In this document: positions 25,278 through 34,402 of the stretch, piece after piece
Layout: each line of letters starts with the position of its first letter
Numbering within the stretch: position 1 is the stretch's first letter
Assembly (NCBI GenBank): GCA_014376535.1
Contig: JACMRH010000169.1
Coordinates: 1 to 34,428, forward strand
Source: Cytophagales bacterium
GTDB lineage: Bacteria > Bacteroidota > Bacteroidia > Cytophagales > UBA9547
Length of the DNA: 34,428 nt
Direction of reading: 5' to 3'
Notes under the pieces: model-generated
Seen by the model: only the letters and a program-made list of their open reading frames with translations
The model's database searches: none
Told to the model about the DNA's origin: nothing
Program-made: the position numbers and the translations under genes

Positions 25278-28099
25278 TGACAGCCTTACCGGACATATCA
25301 ACTATACCATTGACTGGCTCAAAGAACGCAATTAAAAATATGGACATTTACAAACAAACAATAGATCAGGTAAATGACCTTTTCCAAACTTCAACTGAAA
25401 ATGGTTTGAAAGATGAGGAAGCCTCAGTCAGATTGAAAAAGGATGGCGAAAATATAATAGTAAAAACCAACCAGAGAAGTTTATGGATGGTATTTTTTGA
25501 GCAATTCAAAAATCCCCTTGTCTTCCTTTTAATCATTGCTGCCGGAATGTCTTTTTATCTGGGCTCTTACCGGGATGGAATTGTGTTGGCCATTATTGTT
25601 CTGGTCAATGCATTTATAGGTTTTTATCAGGACTGGAAATCTGAGAATATTCTTGCTTCAATCGGTGGATTGCTTGAAGAAAAATGCATTGTTTTACGTA
25701 ACGGAAAGAAGAAAGAAATACCTGTTAACCAGATTGTTAAAGGCGATTTGATTTCAGTCTTAGAAGGAAACGGAGTTCCTGCGGATATTCGTTTGGTCAA
25801 TAGTGTAAGCCTATTGACTAATGATTTCATCTTGACTGGTGAATCTCAACCCAAGGAGAAGGATGCTAAAGCTGCTTATGCGGAAGACATCGGAATTGCC
25901 GACCGTAACAACTGTATTTTCATGGGTACCACTATTGCTAAAGGAGAAGCTTTAGGAATAGTTTATTCAACGGGAATGGAAACAGAGCTTGGCAAAATCG
26001 CCGGCACTTCCATGAGCATTAAACAGGAGCAATCACCACTTCAGAAAGAAATGGGTAAGCTGGCAATCAAAATAAGTGTTTTTACTTTTATTCTGGGTGC
26101 AGCACTTTTTGCTTTCAAGGTTTGGCAACATGACAGCATCTCGGCATCCTTGATTTTTGCAGTAAGCATAGCTGCAGCTATGGTTCCGGAAGGTTTGCCG
26201 GCACAAATATCTATTGCGCTTTCCCTGGGTGTGCAAAGGCTTGCAAAAAGAAAAGCGATTGTAAAAAAATTATCTTCTGTAGAAACGCTTGGCGCAGCAA
26301 CAGTTATTGCATCTGATAAAACAGGAACAATTACCAAAAACGAAATGACCATCAATTTCTGTCATTTAGATGGAATTGATTATACAGTTGATGGCTTAGG
26401 TTTCGAACCAAAAGGTGAAATCAAAGACCAGGAAAATAAGATATTGAACAAGGAAAATCTAGAAGATAAAAAGATATTTTTCCTGTCTGGCTACCTGGCT
26501 TCTACCGCCAAAATTAATGCCCCTGATGAATTCCACAAAACATGGTATGCAATTGGCGACCCAACTGAATCTGCCTTTGCAACATTGGCCATGAAAGCAG
26601 GTTACGATTTGGATGTGATTGAAAAGGATTACAAAAGGCTGCAACTTTTTCCTTTCGATTCAACCCGAAAACTGATTACCATTCTCCGGGAACACAAAGG
26701 AAAACATATTGCTTTTACCAAGGGATCTATTGAATCTGTCTTAAAAGTTTCTTCTTCTATTTCTGAAATGGGAGAAATCAAACCTTTGGACGATTCACAA
26801 AGAAAGGCTTTGTTGGACTTTGCCAGGTCTTATGCAGCAAAAGGACTCAGAATTATTGCCCTTGCCTACAAGGATATAAAAGATCTGAAAGAAGATTATT
26901 CGCAGGAGGAAATAGAAAAAGACCTGATTTTTTCAGGGTTTGTCAGCATGATGGATCCTCCAAATGAAGGCGTAAAGGAAGCCATAGAAATTGCCTTCAA
27001 GGCAAACCTGCGGCTGCTCATGATTACTGGAGATAATGAAATAACTGCCGCTGCCATTGCTGAGCAGATCGGAATGAAGAACGCAGACGGTAGCCTTCCT
27101 CAAATTATCAACGACAAACAATTACAAGGCATAACTGATGCTGAGTTAATAGAAAAACTTGCCCAAAGAACTTTGATATTCTCCAGGGTTTCTCCCGAAG
27201 AAAAACTGAGGATCGTAACTCTTTTAAAGGATAAAGGGGATATAGTGGCCGTGACTGGTGATGGGGTAAATGACACTCTAAGTTTAAAAAAGGCCGATAT
27301 TGGCGTTGCGATGGGTCTGAAAGGATCAAAAATTGCTCAGGAAGCCTCAAGCATGGTGTTGTTGGATGATAATTTTTCAACCATCGTTTTTGCTATTGAA
27401 GAAGGAAGGAACATTTATAATAACATCCAGAAGAATGTAAAGGCAACGCTGGCATCTAATTTTGCCGAGTTGATATGTGTTTTATTCGGCTTTGTTGGTG
27501 TGTTCTTTAACCTGCCCATTGTTATTCTGGCTATCCATATTTTATTAATTGACCTCATCGGGGAAATGCTGCCACTTATTGCGCTAAGTTTTGACCCAGC
27601 TGAAAAGGATTTGATGCTTGCCAAACCAAGATCACAAGGTCAAATGGTCAATTCCAGGATTTTGGGATCAGTCCTTATTTCCGGCTTGACAAGGGGATGC
27701 ATTGCAATCGGGGCGTTTTTCTTTGTCTTCAATGCCAATGCAGGAAATAGCATTCAGCATGAAAAAGGAGTTACTGCTACGTTGATCACAATTATTATTA
27801 CGCAGTTTGTTCACATGCTTTGCATGCGTACGCAAGGCTTCGTGCTCAATAAATACCTGTTCAGTAACAAATATCTTTTTATAGGTATGCTTGTTTCTTC
27901 AGTGCTAATGATCATGTTAATTTATTTACCATTCTTTAATATAAACCTGCATACTGGCCCATTAACTTTAAAAGAATGGTCTTACCCATTGCTTGGAGCT
28001 TTGCTTTATTTATTCATGTACGAGGTGACGAAGTTAATTTCGAGATCATTCCAAAAGTCTGAAACTAAAAACCTGAAAACTGAATTGCTGCATGTTTAA
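25277..28099 (+). CDS. Type II (P2-like) cation-transporting P-type ATPase
   Basis: The 940-residue enzyme couples ATP hydrolysis to cation transport across the inner membrane. It has an N-terminal cytoplasmic segment, VPEGLP in helix 4 (Glu305), the phosphorylated Asp347 in ASDKTGTITKNEMT, and the hinge motif TGDGVND (residues 660-666). Ten helices are expected, without an N-terminal metal-binding domain, so it is not a CopA-type P1B pump. Ion-site positions are unusual: helix 5 keeps the Asn/Glu pair (728 and 731), but helix 6 reads IDLIGEMLP. Asp759 and Glu763 thus stand where Ca2+ pumps have Asn and Asp, partly like Na+/K+ pumps. The ion is therefore uncertain. The start at 25277 overlaps the cusA stop; the ATG at 25340 (MDIYKQTI) fits the family N-terminus better. 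Its stop overlaps the TolC gene start. Confidence 0.9.
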   Translation: MTALPDISTIPLTGSKNAIKNMDIYKQTIDQVNDLFQTSTENGLKDEEASVRLKKDGENIIVKTNQRSLWMVFFEQFKNPLVFLLIIAAGMSFYLGSYRDGIVLAIIVLVNAFIGFYQDWKSENILASIGGLLEEKCIVLRNGKKKEIPVNQIVKGDLISVLEGNGVPADIRLVNSVSLLTNDFILTGESQPKEKDAKAAYAEDIGIADRNNCIFMGTTIAKGEALGIVYSTGMETELGKIAGTSMSIKQEQSPLQKEMGKLAIKISVFTFILGAALFAFKVWQHDSISASLIFAVSIAAAMVPEGLPAQISIALSLGVQRLAKRKAIVKKLSSVETLGAATVIASDKTGTITKNEMTINFCHLDGIDYTVDGLGFEPKGEIKDQENKILNKENLEDKKIFFLSGYLASTAKINAPDEFHKTWYAIGDPTESAFATLAMKAGYDLDVIEKDYKRLQLFPFDSTRKLITILREHKGKHIAFTKGSIESVLKVSSSISEMGEIKPLDDSQRKALLDFARSYAAKGLRIIALAYKDIKDLKEDYSQEEIEKDLIFSGFVSMMDPPNEGVKEAIEIAFKANLRLLMITGDNEITAAAIAEQIGMKNADGSLPQIINDKQLQGITDAELIEKLAQRTLIFSRVSPEEKLRIVTLLKDKGDIVAVTGDGVNDTLSLKKADIGVAMGLKGSKIAQEASSMVLLDDNFSTIVFAIEEGRNIYNNIQKNVKATLASNFAELICVLFGFVGVFFNLPIVILAIHILLIDLIGEMLPLIALSFDPAEKDLMLAKPRSQGQMVNSRILGSVLISGLTRGCIAIGAFFFVFNANAGNSIQHEKGVTATLITIIITQFVHMLCMRTQGFVLNKYLFSNKYLFIGMLVSSVLMIMLIYLPFFNINLHTGPLTLKEWSYPLLGALLYLFMYEVTKLISRSFQKSETKNLKTELLHV

Positions 28100-29363
28100 G
28101 TATACATTTCTATTTCTGTTCTTGTTTGTTTCTAAGGAAGGCTTTTCCCAGGTCCTTACATTGGATTCTGTAAGAAATAAAATTATAGCCCAAAACCCGG
28201 AATTGAAAATGTACCAGAATAAAGCCAAAGCTTACGATGCCATGGCTGAAGGTACAAGGGCCTGGGATGCACCACAAATTGGTGGAGGTTTCTACATGGC
28301 ACCTTATAACACCATGTATTGGCAGCCACAATCTACCACTATGGATGGCATTACTACAACAATGCCCGCAATGGGGAACTTTATGATTCAGGCTAAGCAA
28401 ATGATACCTAATTCAAGCAGGCTCAAGGCCAACCAACGGTACCAGCAATCCATGTCTTCAGTAGAAAATGAAAATAAAAACGCTTCAGCAAATAATTTAC
28501 TTTTCCTGGCAAAAACTTCTTATTACGAAATTCAAATGATTGACCGCAAGCTTGTTGTGTTGGAAGAAGCAAAAAAAACTATCCAGACCATGATCAAGCT
28601 GGGCGAGAATAAAATTGCCTATAATCAGGAAAGTTTAGCCAGCATCTATAAAGCAAAATCCCAGGCTGCCTTACTGGAAAAGGACAAATGGATGATGGAA
28701 GGTGAAAGGAATCAAAAGCTTTATGCAATAAATGGCCTAATGAACCGGTCTAAAGACAATCTATTTTCGGTAGATACAACTTACAACATCAAAAATTATG
28801 ATCAGGCAAATATTGATTCATCAATGATTTTGACTAACAGAAGTGATTTGCTGGCAATGGACAGAAATATCCAAACCATGCAACTGAAACAAAAAGCAGA
28901 ACAAACAAAAAGTCGGCCCGACTTTGGTATTGAATATGGACACATGTTTGCTTTCGGCGGTAATCCTAATCAGTTCACCTTAATGGGAATGATGAGTGTT
29001 CCTATTGCTCCCTGGTCTTCAAAAATGTATAAATCGAGTGTGAAGGCCACCTATTTTGAGGTAGAGTCTATGAAAAACCAAAAGGAAGCCATGGTTACCG
29101 AATCTATTACGATGCTACAAGGTATAAAAACAGAACTCTCATCTGCAAAATATCAATTGAAATTATACAAGGAAATGATCTTACCAGCCCTTCAAAAAAC
29201 TTACGATGTGGCAATACTAGCATACGCAAACAATACCGGGGAATTATTCATGGCACTTGATGCTAGAATGAACCTCCAAATGGCCCAAATGCAATATTGG
29301 GATACAATGTCTAACCTTTTAAAACTTCAGGCTGAATATGAAAAACAAATGCAGATTTACTAA
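28092..29363 (+). CDS. TolC-family outer-membrane efflux channel (CusC-like)
   Basis: The 423-residue protein has a signal peptide ([20 protein letters not shown]) and the long helical repeats of TolC proteins ([20 protein letters not shown], then paired helices around residues 115-215 and 330-420). It should form the outer-membrane duct of the RND pump. Residues 69-104 are unusually Met-rich, with seven Met in 36 residues around MAPYNTMYW and TMPAMGNFM. This would suit soft metals such as Cu(I) or Ag(I). The ATG lies inside the end of the ATPase gene (8-base overlap), and its own end overlaps the next adaptor by 26 bases, so expression is probably coupled. No lipobox is present, unlike E. 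coli CusC. Confidence 0.9.
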   Translation: MFKYTFLFLFLFVSKEGFSQVLTLDSVRNKIIAQNPELKMYQNKAKAYDAMAEGTRAWDAPQIGGGFYMAPYNTMYWQPQSTTMDGITTTMPAMGNFMIQAKQMIPNSSRLKANQRYQQSMSSVENENKNASANNLLFLAKTSYYEIQMIDRKLVVLEEAKKTIQTMIKLGENKIAYNQESLASIYKAKSQAALLEKDKWMMEGERNQKLYAINGLMNRSKDNLFSVDTTYNIKNYDQANIDSSMILTNRSDLLAMDRNIQTMQLKQKAEQTKSRPDFGIEYGHMFAFGGNPNQFTLMGMMSVPIAPWSSKMYKSSVKATYFEVESMKNQKEAMVTESITMLQGIKTELSSAKYQLKLYKEMILPALQKTYDVAILAYANNTGELFMALDARMNLQMAQMQYWDTMSNLLKLQAEYEKQMQIY

Positions 29364-30762
29364 CATAAGCCTGGGGCTTCTGTTGGCAGTAGGTATCTGG
29401 TCTTGTGATACCAAAGAGAAAAAGAATGAAACTGAACCTCAAATGCATGAGCATCAGGACCATGACAAACCTGGCAAAATGGACATGTCAGGAAAGCAAA
29501 AGTACACTTGCCCGATGCCGGAAGATTCAGTTTTTAGTGACAAACCAGGAACCTGCCCTAAATGTGGAATGGACCTGATAAAAGTAGCCCCTAAAAACAC
29601 ATCCTATACCTGCCCAATGCATCCGGAAGTTATTTCCGACAAACCTGGAGACTGCCCAAAATGTGGAATGGACCTGGAGCCTGTTGGCAAAGAAGAAGAA
29701 AAAAGGGACACATTAGCATATTTAACCAAGCCTACAAACCATTTTGTCATATCCAACTTAAAACCTATCCTACCATCGGGTAACAAAAACGTAAAACGCA
29801 TTCCGGCAGAAGGTTACCTGACTTACGATCCTAACAAAGCAGCCAGCATTTCTGCCAGGGTCTCAGGCAGAATTGAAAAGCTATATGTAAAATACAATTT
29901 CCAGAAAGTAAACAAAGGGGCAAAACTCCTTGATATCTACAGCCCGGAATTACTCACTGCCCAAAATGAGTTTTTATACTTGTTAAAGAATGGGGAGGTG
30001 TCTGATGATATTGCGATTAAAGCCTTGCAATCAAAGTTGACAAACCTTGGTATGAATGAAAACTCACTCACTCAATTAAAAACCAATCAAAAAGCAAGTC
30101 CTTATATTTCAGTTTATTCCACCTCTTCAGGTCATATACATTTTCTGAACAGTAACACAAACATTGCCGGCCATGCACTGGGCATATCTGACAATTCGAA
30201 ATCTATGGAAAGTAATTCTACTTCCGAAAATGATAACCAAGTCCTTCGCGAAGGTGACTATGTAAAAACCGGCGATGTACTATTTACAATTGCGGACCAA
30301 ACGAATATTTGGGCACTGCTAAAAGTGCTCCCTTCAGATATCAGCTCAATAAAAAAAGGAGAACCAGTTGAGCTTTCTGTAAACGGTTTCACCCATGAAG
30401 GAAAAGTAGATTTTATTGAAAAGTCTTTTGAATCCGGTTCTGATTTTTACACCGTAAGGGTTTATCTCAATGCACACGATCATAATAAAATGAAAATAGG
30501 AAGTCTGGTTAAAGGTTATATCTCCATCAAACAAAGCAATGAGAAAAACATCTGGGTGCCCGCTTTGTCAGTTTTGAGTTTAGGAAAATCAAGGTCAGCA
30601 GTTTTTGTTAAGAAACCGCTGGGCTATGAAGCAAAGGAAATCATGACTGGAATTTATGCAAGGGATTGGGTTGAAATTACAAGTGGCCTTTCTAAATCTG
30701 ACAGTATAGCACCAGTTGCCTCATATCTTGTAGATAGCGAAGCTTTTATAGAAACAGAATAA
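29338..30762 (+). CDS. cusB: CusB-like periplasmic adaptor with two metal-binding domains
   Basis: The 474-residue lipoprotein (lipobox Cys23 in [10 protein letters not shown]) has a Met/His/Asp-rich linker ([15 protein letters not shown]). Two heavy-metal-binding domains of about 25 residues follow, each with CPM...[10 protein letters not shown] (56-80 and 90-114). The first has PED in place of the usual HPE. Next comes the adaptor core: the barrel-sandwich half [15 protein letters not shown], a helical hairpin ([19 protein letters not shown]), the returning half, and the membrane-proximal domain ([16 protein letters not shown]). It links the RND pump to the TolC channel and presumably passes Cu(I)/Ag(I) to it. 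The region 230-250 contains a low-complexity insertion ([15 protein letters not shown]). Confidence 0.92.
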   Translation: MKNKCRFTNISLGLLLAVGIWSCDTKEKKNETEPQMHEHQDHDKPGKMDMSGKQKYTCPMPEDSVFSDKPGTCPKCGMDLIKVAPKNTSYTCPMHPEVISDKPGDCPKCGMDLEPVGKEEEKRDTLAYLTKPTNHFVISNLKPILPSGNKNVKRIPAEGYLTYDPNKAASISARVSGRIEKLYVKYNFQKVNKGAKLLDIYSPELLTAQNEFLYLLKNGEVSDDIAIKALQSKLTNLGMNENSLTQLKTNQKASPYISVYSTSSGHIHFLNSNTNIAGHALGISDNSKSMESNSTSENDNQVLREGDYVKTGDVLFTIADQTNIWALLKVLPSDISSIKKGEPVELSVNGFTHEGKVDFIEKSFESGSDFYTVRVYLNAHDHNKMKIGSLVKGYISIKQSNEKNIWVPALSVLSLGKSRSAVFVKKPLGYEAKEIMTGIYARDWVEITSGLSKSDSIAPVASYLVDSEAFIETE

Positions 30763-30764
30763 AA

Positions 30765-31970
30765 ATGAAACATATCCTCTTAATCTATTTGTTGTTTTTA
30801 CTTCTGGGAAGTTGCACAGGTAAAAAGGAACATCAGCATGAAACTGTTGATGCCAAAGGCCATAAAGTGTTTTATACTTGCTCAATGGATCCACAAGTGA
30901 TGGAAAACAAGCCTGGGAAATGCCCAATTTGTCACATGGACCTGACACCTATTTCTGTTGATCAAATGCAAACAAAAGGAGTGAAACTCAGTGATGATCA
31001 GGTTTTACTTGCCAATATCAAAACTCAAATAGTAAGCTTTGGCATGCTGGAAAATAAAATTTTTGCTACTGGTACTGTCAAAGAAAATCAGGACAATGTA
31101 AAGTTTATAAATGCCAGGCTAGATGGAAGAATAGACAAGTTGAATATTAAAACGAATGGAACAACTATTAAAAAAGGAGAGATCTTATTCCAGATATATT
31201 CCGAAATGTTGGCCGCTACCCAAAGTGAATTCATTCAAAACTGGAAACTGCTTTCCAATGACCCAAATGATGAACTTTTAAAAACAATACTGGAAACAGC
31301 CGCCAACAAATTAAAATTGTGGGGGCTTACAGAAATCCAAATTGCCCAATTAAAACTGATTGAAAAACCAAGAATTCCATACCCGATCCTGAGTCCAGTT
31401 TCAGGCATTGTAAAATCTGTCAGGATTTCTGAAGGAAGCACCGTGATGGAAGGAGATCCCTTATTTGAACTAACAGAGTACAATTCACTATGGGTTGAAG
31501 CTCAATTTTACCCGAGCGAAACAGAAAAGATCACAGAAGGAAATAGTGTAAAAGTATATATTGAAGGAAATGATGGCCAGCCAATTGAGGGAAAGATTGT
31601 ACAAATACTTCCCCAGGTTTCTGCTTCTTCCACTGTCAGTATTATCAGGATCCTGATCAATCCAAAAGACGAGAATATCAGACCTGGCATGCAGGCCAAC
31701 ATTGCCTGGAACAAGAAAGGGAGTAAGTCCATTGTTATTCCATCAAGTGCTATTTTAAGGGAAGTAAAAGGTAACACAGTATGGATAAAAAACAAGGACA
31801 AAGTTTACGAACCAGTAATGGTTGAAGTTTATAAAGTTTCCGGCACAAAAGCCGAAATATTGCGTGGATTGAAAGAAGGAGATGAAATTGTTACTTCTGG
31901 TGCCTATTTATTGCAAAGTGAATTTGTATTTAAAAAAGGACATAATCCTATGGCTGGGCATGATATGTAG
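30765..31970 (+). CDS. Second CusB-like adaptor with one metal-binding domain
   Basis: The 401-residue lipoprotein (lipobox LLLGSC, Cys17) starts 2 bases after the first adaptor ends. It has one heavy-metal-binding domain (residues 36-60) reading YTCSMDPQVMENKPG and CPICHMDL. Here His replaces the usual Gly and Asp replaces His, so ligand geometry may differ from the first adaptor. The adaptor core follows, with ARLDGRIDKLNIKTNG, LFQIYSEMLAATQSEFIQ, SPVSGIVKSVRISEGS, a beta-barrel (ILPQVSASSTVSIIRI) and the end domain. Two different adaptors for one RND pump suggest a heteromeric adaptor ring or alternative complexes. The C-terminus carries FKKGHNPMAGHDM with His and Met, another possible metal site. 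Confidence 0.9.
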   Translation: MKHILLIYLLFLLLGSCTGKKEHQHETVDAKGHKVFYTCSMDPQVMENKPGKCPICHMDLTPISVDQMQTKGVKLSDDQVLLANIKTQIVSFGMLENKIFATGTVKENQDNVKFINARLDGRIDKLNIKTNGTTIKKGEILFQIYSEMLAATQSEFIQNWKLLSNDPNDELLKTILETAANKLKLWGLTEIQIAQLKLIEKPRIPYPILSPVSGIVKSVRISEGSTVMEGDPLFELTEYNSLWVEAQFYPSETEKITEGNSVKVYIEGNDGQPIEGKIVQILPQVSASSTVSIIRILINPKDENIRPGMQANIAWNKKGSKSIVIPSSAILREVKGNTVWIKNKDKVYEPVMVEVYKVSGTKAEILRGLKEGDEIVTSGAYLLQSEFVFKKGHNPMAGHDM

Positions 31971-32081
31971 TATTTGAAAACGGATTTTTTTTGAAATCAT
32001 TTTAGTTTAATTAATAACACAAAAACGAGAAGAAAATAAGCGCAGTCATTAAGGATCAAATCACTTTATTTGAATTATTCA

Positions 32082-32606
32082 CTAATGAAAAATAAAAATA
32101 TATTGTTTTGTTAATTGCAACAGGGTTGTAACTGTTTGCCTCGTTGAGTCAATAAGATTGGCAATGTCTTAATGAGTTAAAAAATTGTCAATTGTAACTT
32201 CGTCTTTTCCATCCGGATTGTGTTGCTGAGCCAACTCTAGAAGAAAATCAGTAAACCTTTCTTTGACTTCTTTGTGTATCACACTCCAAAATTGGTTTCT
32301 TAATTGCTTTAATTTTCACCTACCAGCTTCGTAGAACTAATAGCCAGATCAGGACTTTTTCCAGGATTTTCTCAAAATCACCTACTGTAAATGTGCAAAT
32401 AGATGCATCTGTTTTAGTAACCTGCGCAAACTCTCCGTCCTGGTCTTCTCTCTCAAGGTTTAACTGCCCAAAAATATCACCCTGTTCTAGTAATTCAGTT
32501 ATTATTTCATTATAACACCGGAAAGAACAGTTAAATCCCGACATTCCTTGAAAGATAATTTCCAGAATAACTTATGGTTTCTAAGAAGGATAAAATTTTG
32601 ATCCAT
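32082..32606 (-). pseudogene. Degraded Crp/Fnr-family transcription regulator
   Basis: Reading the minus strand in successive frames recovers a Crp/Fnr protein in order. It gives an N-terminus (MDQNFILLRNHKLF), then a junction into NEIITELLEQGDIFGQL and TDASICTFTVGDFEKILEK. After a frame change comes PDLAISSTKLVG, then KEVKERFTDFLLELAQQH, VTIDNFLTH, a TAA, and DIANLIDSTRQTVTTLL. The missing middle of the sensor domain, at least two frame changes, and a TAA (32169-32171) at a position that is normally Gln in the helix-turn-helix show it is dead. The end is also truncated after the recognition helix. It lies directly downstream of the small secreted gene at 32625-33029 and follows the metal cluster, running towards it. 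A 74-codon open stretch inside it is not a separate gene. It accounts for most of the gap from 31971 to 32624. Confidence 0.88.
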
Positions 32607-32624
32607 AACATTCTTTGTTTAAAA

Positions 32625-33029
32625 CTAATCCACAGTATCTCCCATTCTTTCTAAACAAAATCTATATCTTTTCTTGACTTTGTTTTTCCAAAAGGGCCCT
32701 CTTTTGAAAACCAATCCCACTGCAACAGTGAAATTGTGCAATCTTACTTCACCTCCGCTTAAATGTCCCAATGCTTTTTCACAATCTCCTGTCAGAATTA
32801 CGTATTCAAATCCCATAGTTGATGTGTAATCATGCACACAATCATTGCTATACATTCTGTTTTTAGAAGGGTGTTTATAGTAAGGAGTTAAAATTTTATG
32901 GGTTGATGCGTGGCTTATTTTATTCTTTTTAAAAGTATTGCTTAGGTCCTCCTGAGCAATGAGTGTGTTTGTTAAAAAGAAAAATAACAAGGCTTTTAAA
33001 AACAAAACCTTTGTAAGGCTATGGACCAT
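32625..33029 (-). CDS. Small secreted protein of unknown function
   Basis: The preferred start gives a 134-residue product with a signal peptide (MVHSLTKVLFLKALLFFFLT ending at LIAQ); a longer frame from 33062 adds eleven residues before the signal. The mature part has Cys residues (NDCVHDY, GDCEKAL, RFCLERM), a His/Lys-rich N-terminal stretch (NKISHASTHKILTPYYKHPSK) and short strands (FEYVILTG, VRLHNFTVAVGLVFKRG). I recognise no family. It runs divergently from the glycosyltransferase, and its stop lies 18 bases before the crp remnant, so the two once may have shared a transcript. Confidence 0.65.
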   Translation of the reverse strand: MVHSLTKVLFLKALLFFFLTNTLIAQEDLSNTFKKNKISHASTHKILTPYYKHPSKNRMYSNDCVHDYTSTMGFEYVILTGDCEKALGHLSGGEVRLHNFTVAVGLVFKRGPFWKNKVKKRYRFCLERMGDTVD

Positions 33030-33100
33030 AGACTGAATTAGCGTATTTATACAAAGAAACAAAAAAACCCTTTAACTTCGGAGCCTTTGAAACCACAACA

Positions 33101-34072
33101 ATGTTTTATTCAGTTATAGTTCCTGTTTACAACCGCCCTCAAGAAATCCACTCATTATTGGCTTGCCTGGCTGTTCAGACTTATAAAAATTTCGAAGTCA
33201 TTGTTGTGGAAAGTGGATCTTCTATTAAATCTGAGGATGTAGTTAAAATCTATTCTTCCAAAATCAATGTACATTATTTTCTCCGGGGAAATGACGGTCA
33301 GGGCTTTTCCAGGAACTTTGGGATGTCTCAGGCAAAGGGAGACTTTTTTATAATTCTTGATTCCGATGTTTTATTAGACCAGGATTTTATTGAGAATATC
33401 CAAAAAGGTATTCTCGACGCAGGCTTGGATGCTTATGGTGGTCCTGATATACTACATCCAGCTGCAACAGAAATGCAAAAGGCTGTAAACTATTCAATGA
33501 CTTCATTTCTTACAACAGGCGGGATTAGGGGAAGCAAAAAAAACAAAGGAAAATTTTATCCAAGAAGTTTTAATATGGGCATTTCCCGTAAAGTTTATGA
33601 GGCAACTGGTGGTTATAAATTGCCATTTATGGGCGAAGATATTGAACTCAGCGCCAGGATTATGGTCCAGGGTTTTAAAATTGGCTTGATTGAAAATGCA
33701 CATGTTTATCATGAAAGAAAAAAAGACCTGAAATCCTATTACAAACAAATGCATTGGTTTGGAAGGGCAAGAATAAATATCAATAGGTTTTTTCCAAACA
33801 CTTTTAAGCTGATACATTTAGTACCAGTATTATTTTTAAGCTACCTCATAGGAACATTTTTACTGATTGCTTTCCATTGGCAAATAGGATATGCTGTATC
33901 GCTACCGCTACAAATTTTCTTTTTCTGTGTATTTGTTGATTCTTTATTTCAATATCACAATTTAAAAGTGGCTTTATATTCTATACCTACAGTTTTTATA
34001 CAGTTATATGGATATGCTGTTGGTATGGTGCAGGAGTTTTTAGGAATTGGAGTCAAAAGGAATGATACTTAA
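33101..34072 (+). CDS. Family 2 glycosyltransferase, membrane-anchored
   Basis: The 323-residue protein opens with the GT-A fold signature SVIVPVYNRPQEI and VQTYKNFEVIVVESGS. It has the metal-binding DSD at residues 87-89 (FFIILDSDVLLD) and the acceptor-side FMGEDIELSARI with Glu179-Asp180, and then HERKKDLKSYYKQMHWFGRAR, a pattern of inverting GT2 enzymes. Hydrophobic helices near residues 240-300 (LVPVLFLSYLIGTFLLIAFHW and beyond) anchor it to the inner membrane. It probably adds a sugar from a nucleotide donor to a lipid-linked or surface polysaccharide; donor and acceptor cannot be told. No other glycan gene lies in the window. Confidence 0.9.
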   Translation: MFYSVIVPVYNRPQEIHSLLACLAVQTYKNFEVIVVESGSSIKSEDVVKIYSSKINVHYFLRGNDGQGFSRNFGMSQAKGDFFIILDSDVLLDQDFIENIQKGILDAGLDAYGGPDILHPAATEMQKAVNYSMTSFLTTGGIRGSKKNKGKFYPRSFNMGISRKVYEATGGYKLPFMGEDIELSARIMVQGFKIGLIENAHVYHERKKDLKSYYKQMHWFGRARININRFFPNTFKLIHLVPVLFLSYLIGTFLLIAFHWQIGYAVSLPLQIFFFCVFVDSLFQYHNLKVALYSIPTVFIQLYGYAVGMVQEFLGIGVKRNDT

Positions 34073-34088
34073 TGGCATACGGGAGCTT

Positions 34089-34129
34089 ATAGTATTTAGT
34101 ACTTTGTATTGAGTATTTAGTATTTAGAC
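34089..34129. repeat. AGTATTTAGTA-type tandem short repeat
   Basis: The motif GTATTTAG occurs three times, with variants GTACTTTGTATTGAG between (AGTATTTAGTACTTTG, then GAGTATTTAGTATTTAG). It lies just after the glycosyltransferase. Similar AT-rich TATTTAG repeats are recalled from intergenic regions of Bacteroidota; the copy number elsewhere in this genome is unknown. Confidence 0.55.
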
Positions 34130-34139
34130 TGCTTTAGGT

Positions 34140-34402
34140 AATTTAGACGGCCTAGGAAAAAATGGCGTTAAGAATTTCTTTAGGAGCGATTGAAAAAGAA
34201 AGACTGCTCGCCCGATAGCCTAAACTAATTAGTTCTAATAGAAATGCCAGTTCGCAGGATTTCGTGCGAAGGAAAAAGAAATTTAGCGATTTCTTCCACA
34301 GCCTTGAATTTTTGGTTCTTTTGTTATAAGACAAAAGAAAGACGAAGAATATGGAAACTATCTTAGGTTGAACAGTTTACAATCTTGCAGACAGAAAGCT
34401 CT
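34140..34402 (-). repeat. Gene-free stretch with a degenerate repeat-like sequence
   Basis: No intact gene is visible here. On the minus strand one frame reads QKFKAVEEIAKFLFPSHEIL, then RTGISIRTN, a stop and FRLSGEQSF, with further stops after it. I recall similar broken text from many Bacteroidota intergenic regions, so this may be a copy of a dispersed non-coding repeat rather than a pseudogene. The nearly 60-codon frame in another phase is a chance opening. The assignment rests on memory and has not been checked. Confidence 0.4.

Noticed and set aside
26041-26355. 104-codon antisense frame under the P-type ATPase
   Set aside because: It is the mirror of the conserved helix 4 and phosphorylation region, with no signal of its own.
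20417-31970. Mobile-element origin of the metal cluster
   Set aside because: No transposase, integrase, tRNA gene or flanking direct repeats were found around the cluster, so transfer cannot be supported from this window.
32320-32544. Stand-alone 74-residue cyclic-nucleotide-binding protein
   Set aside because: Flanking sequence in the other frames continues the same Crp/Fnr protein on both sides, so it is a piece of a pseudogene.
34152-34334. 60-codon minus-strand gene at the window end
   Set aside because: The composition is that of a chance frame over a repeat-like region; no start context or family was recognised.
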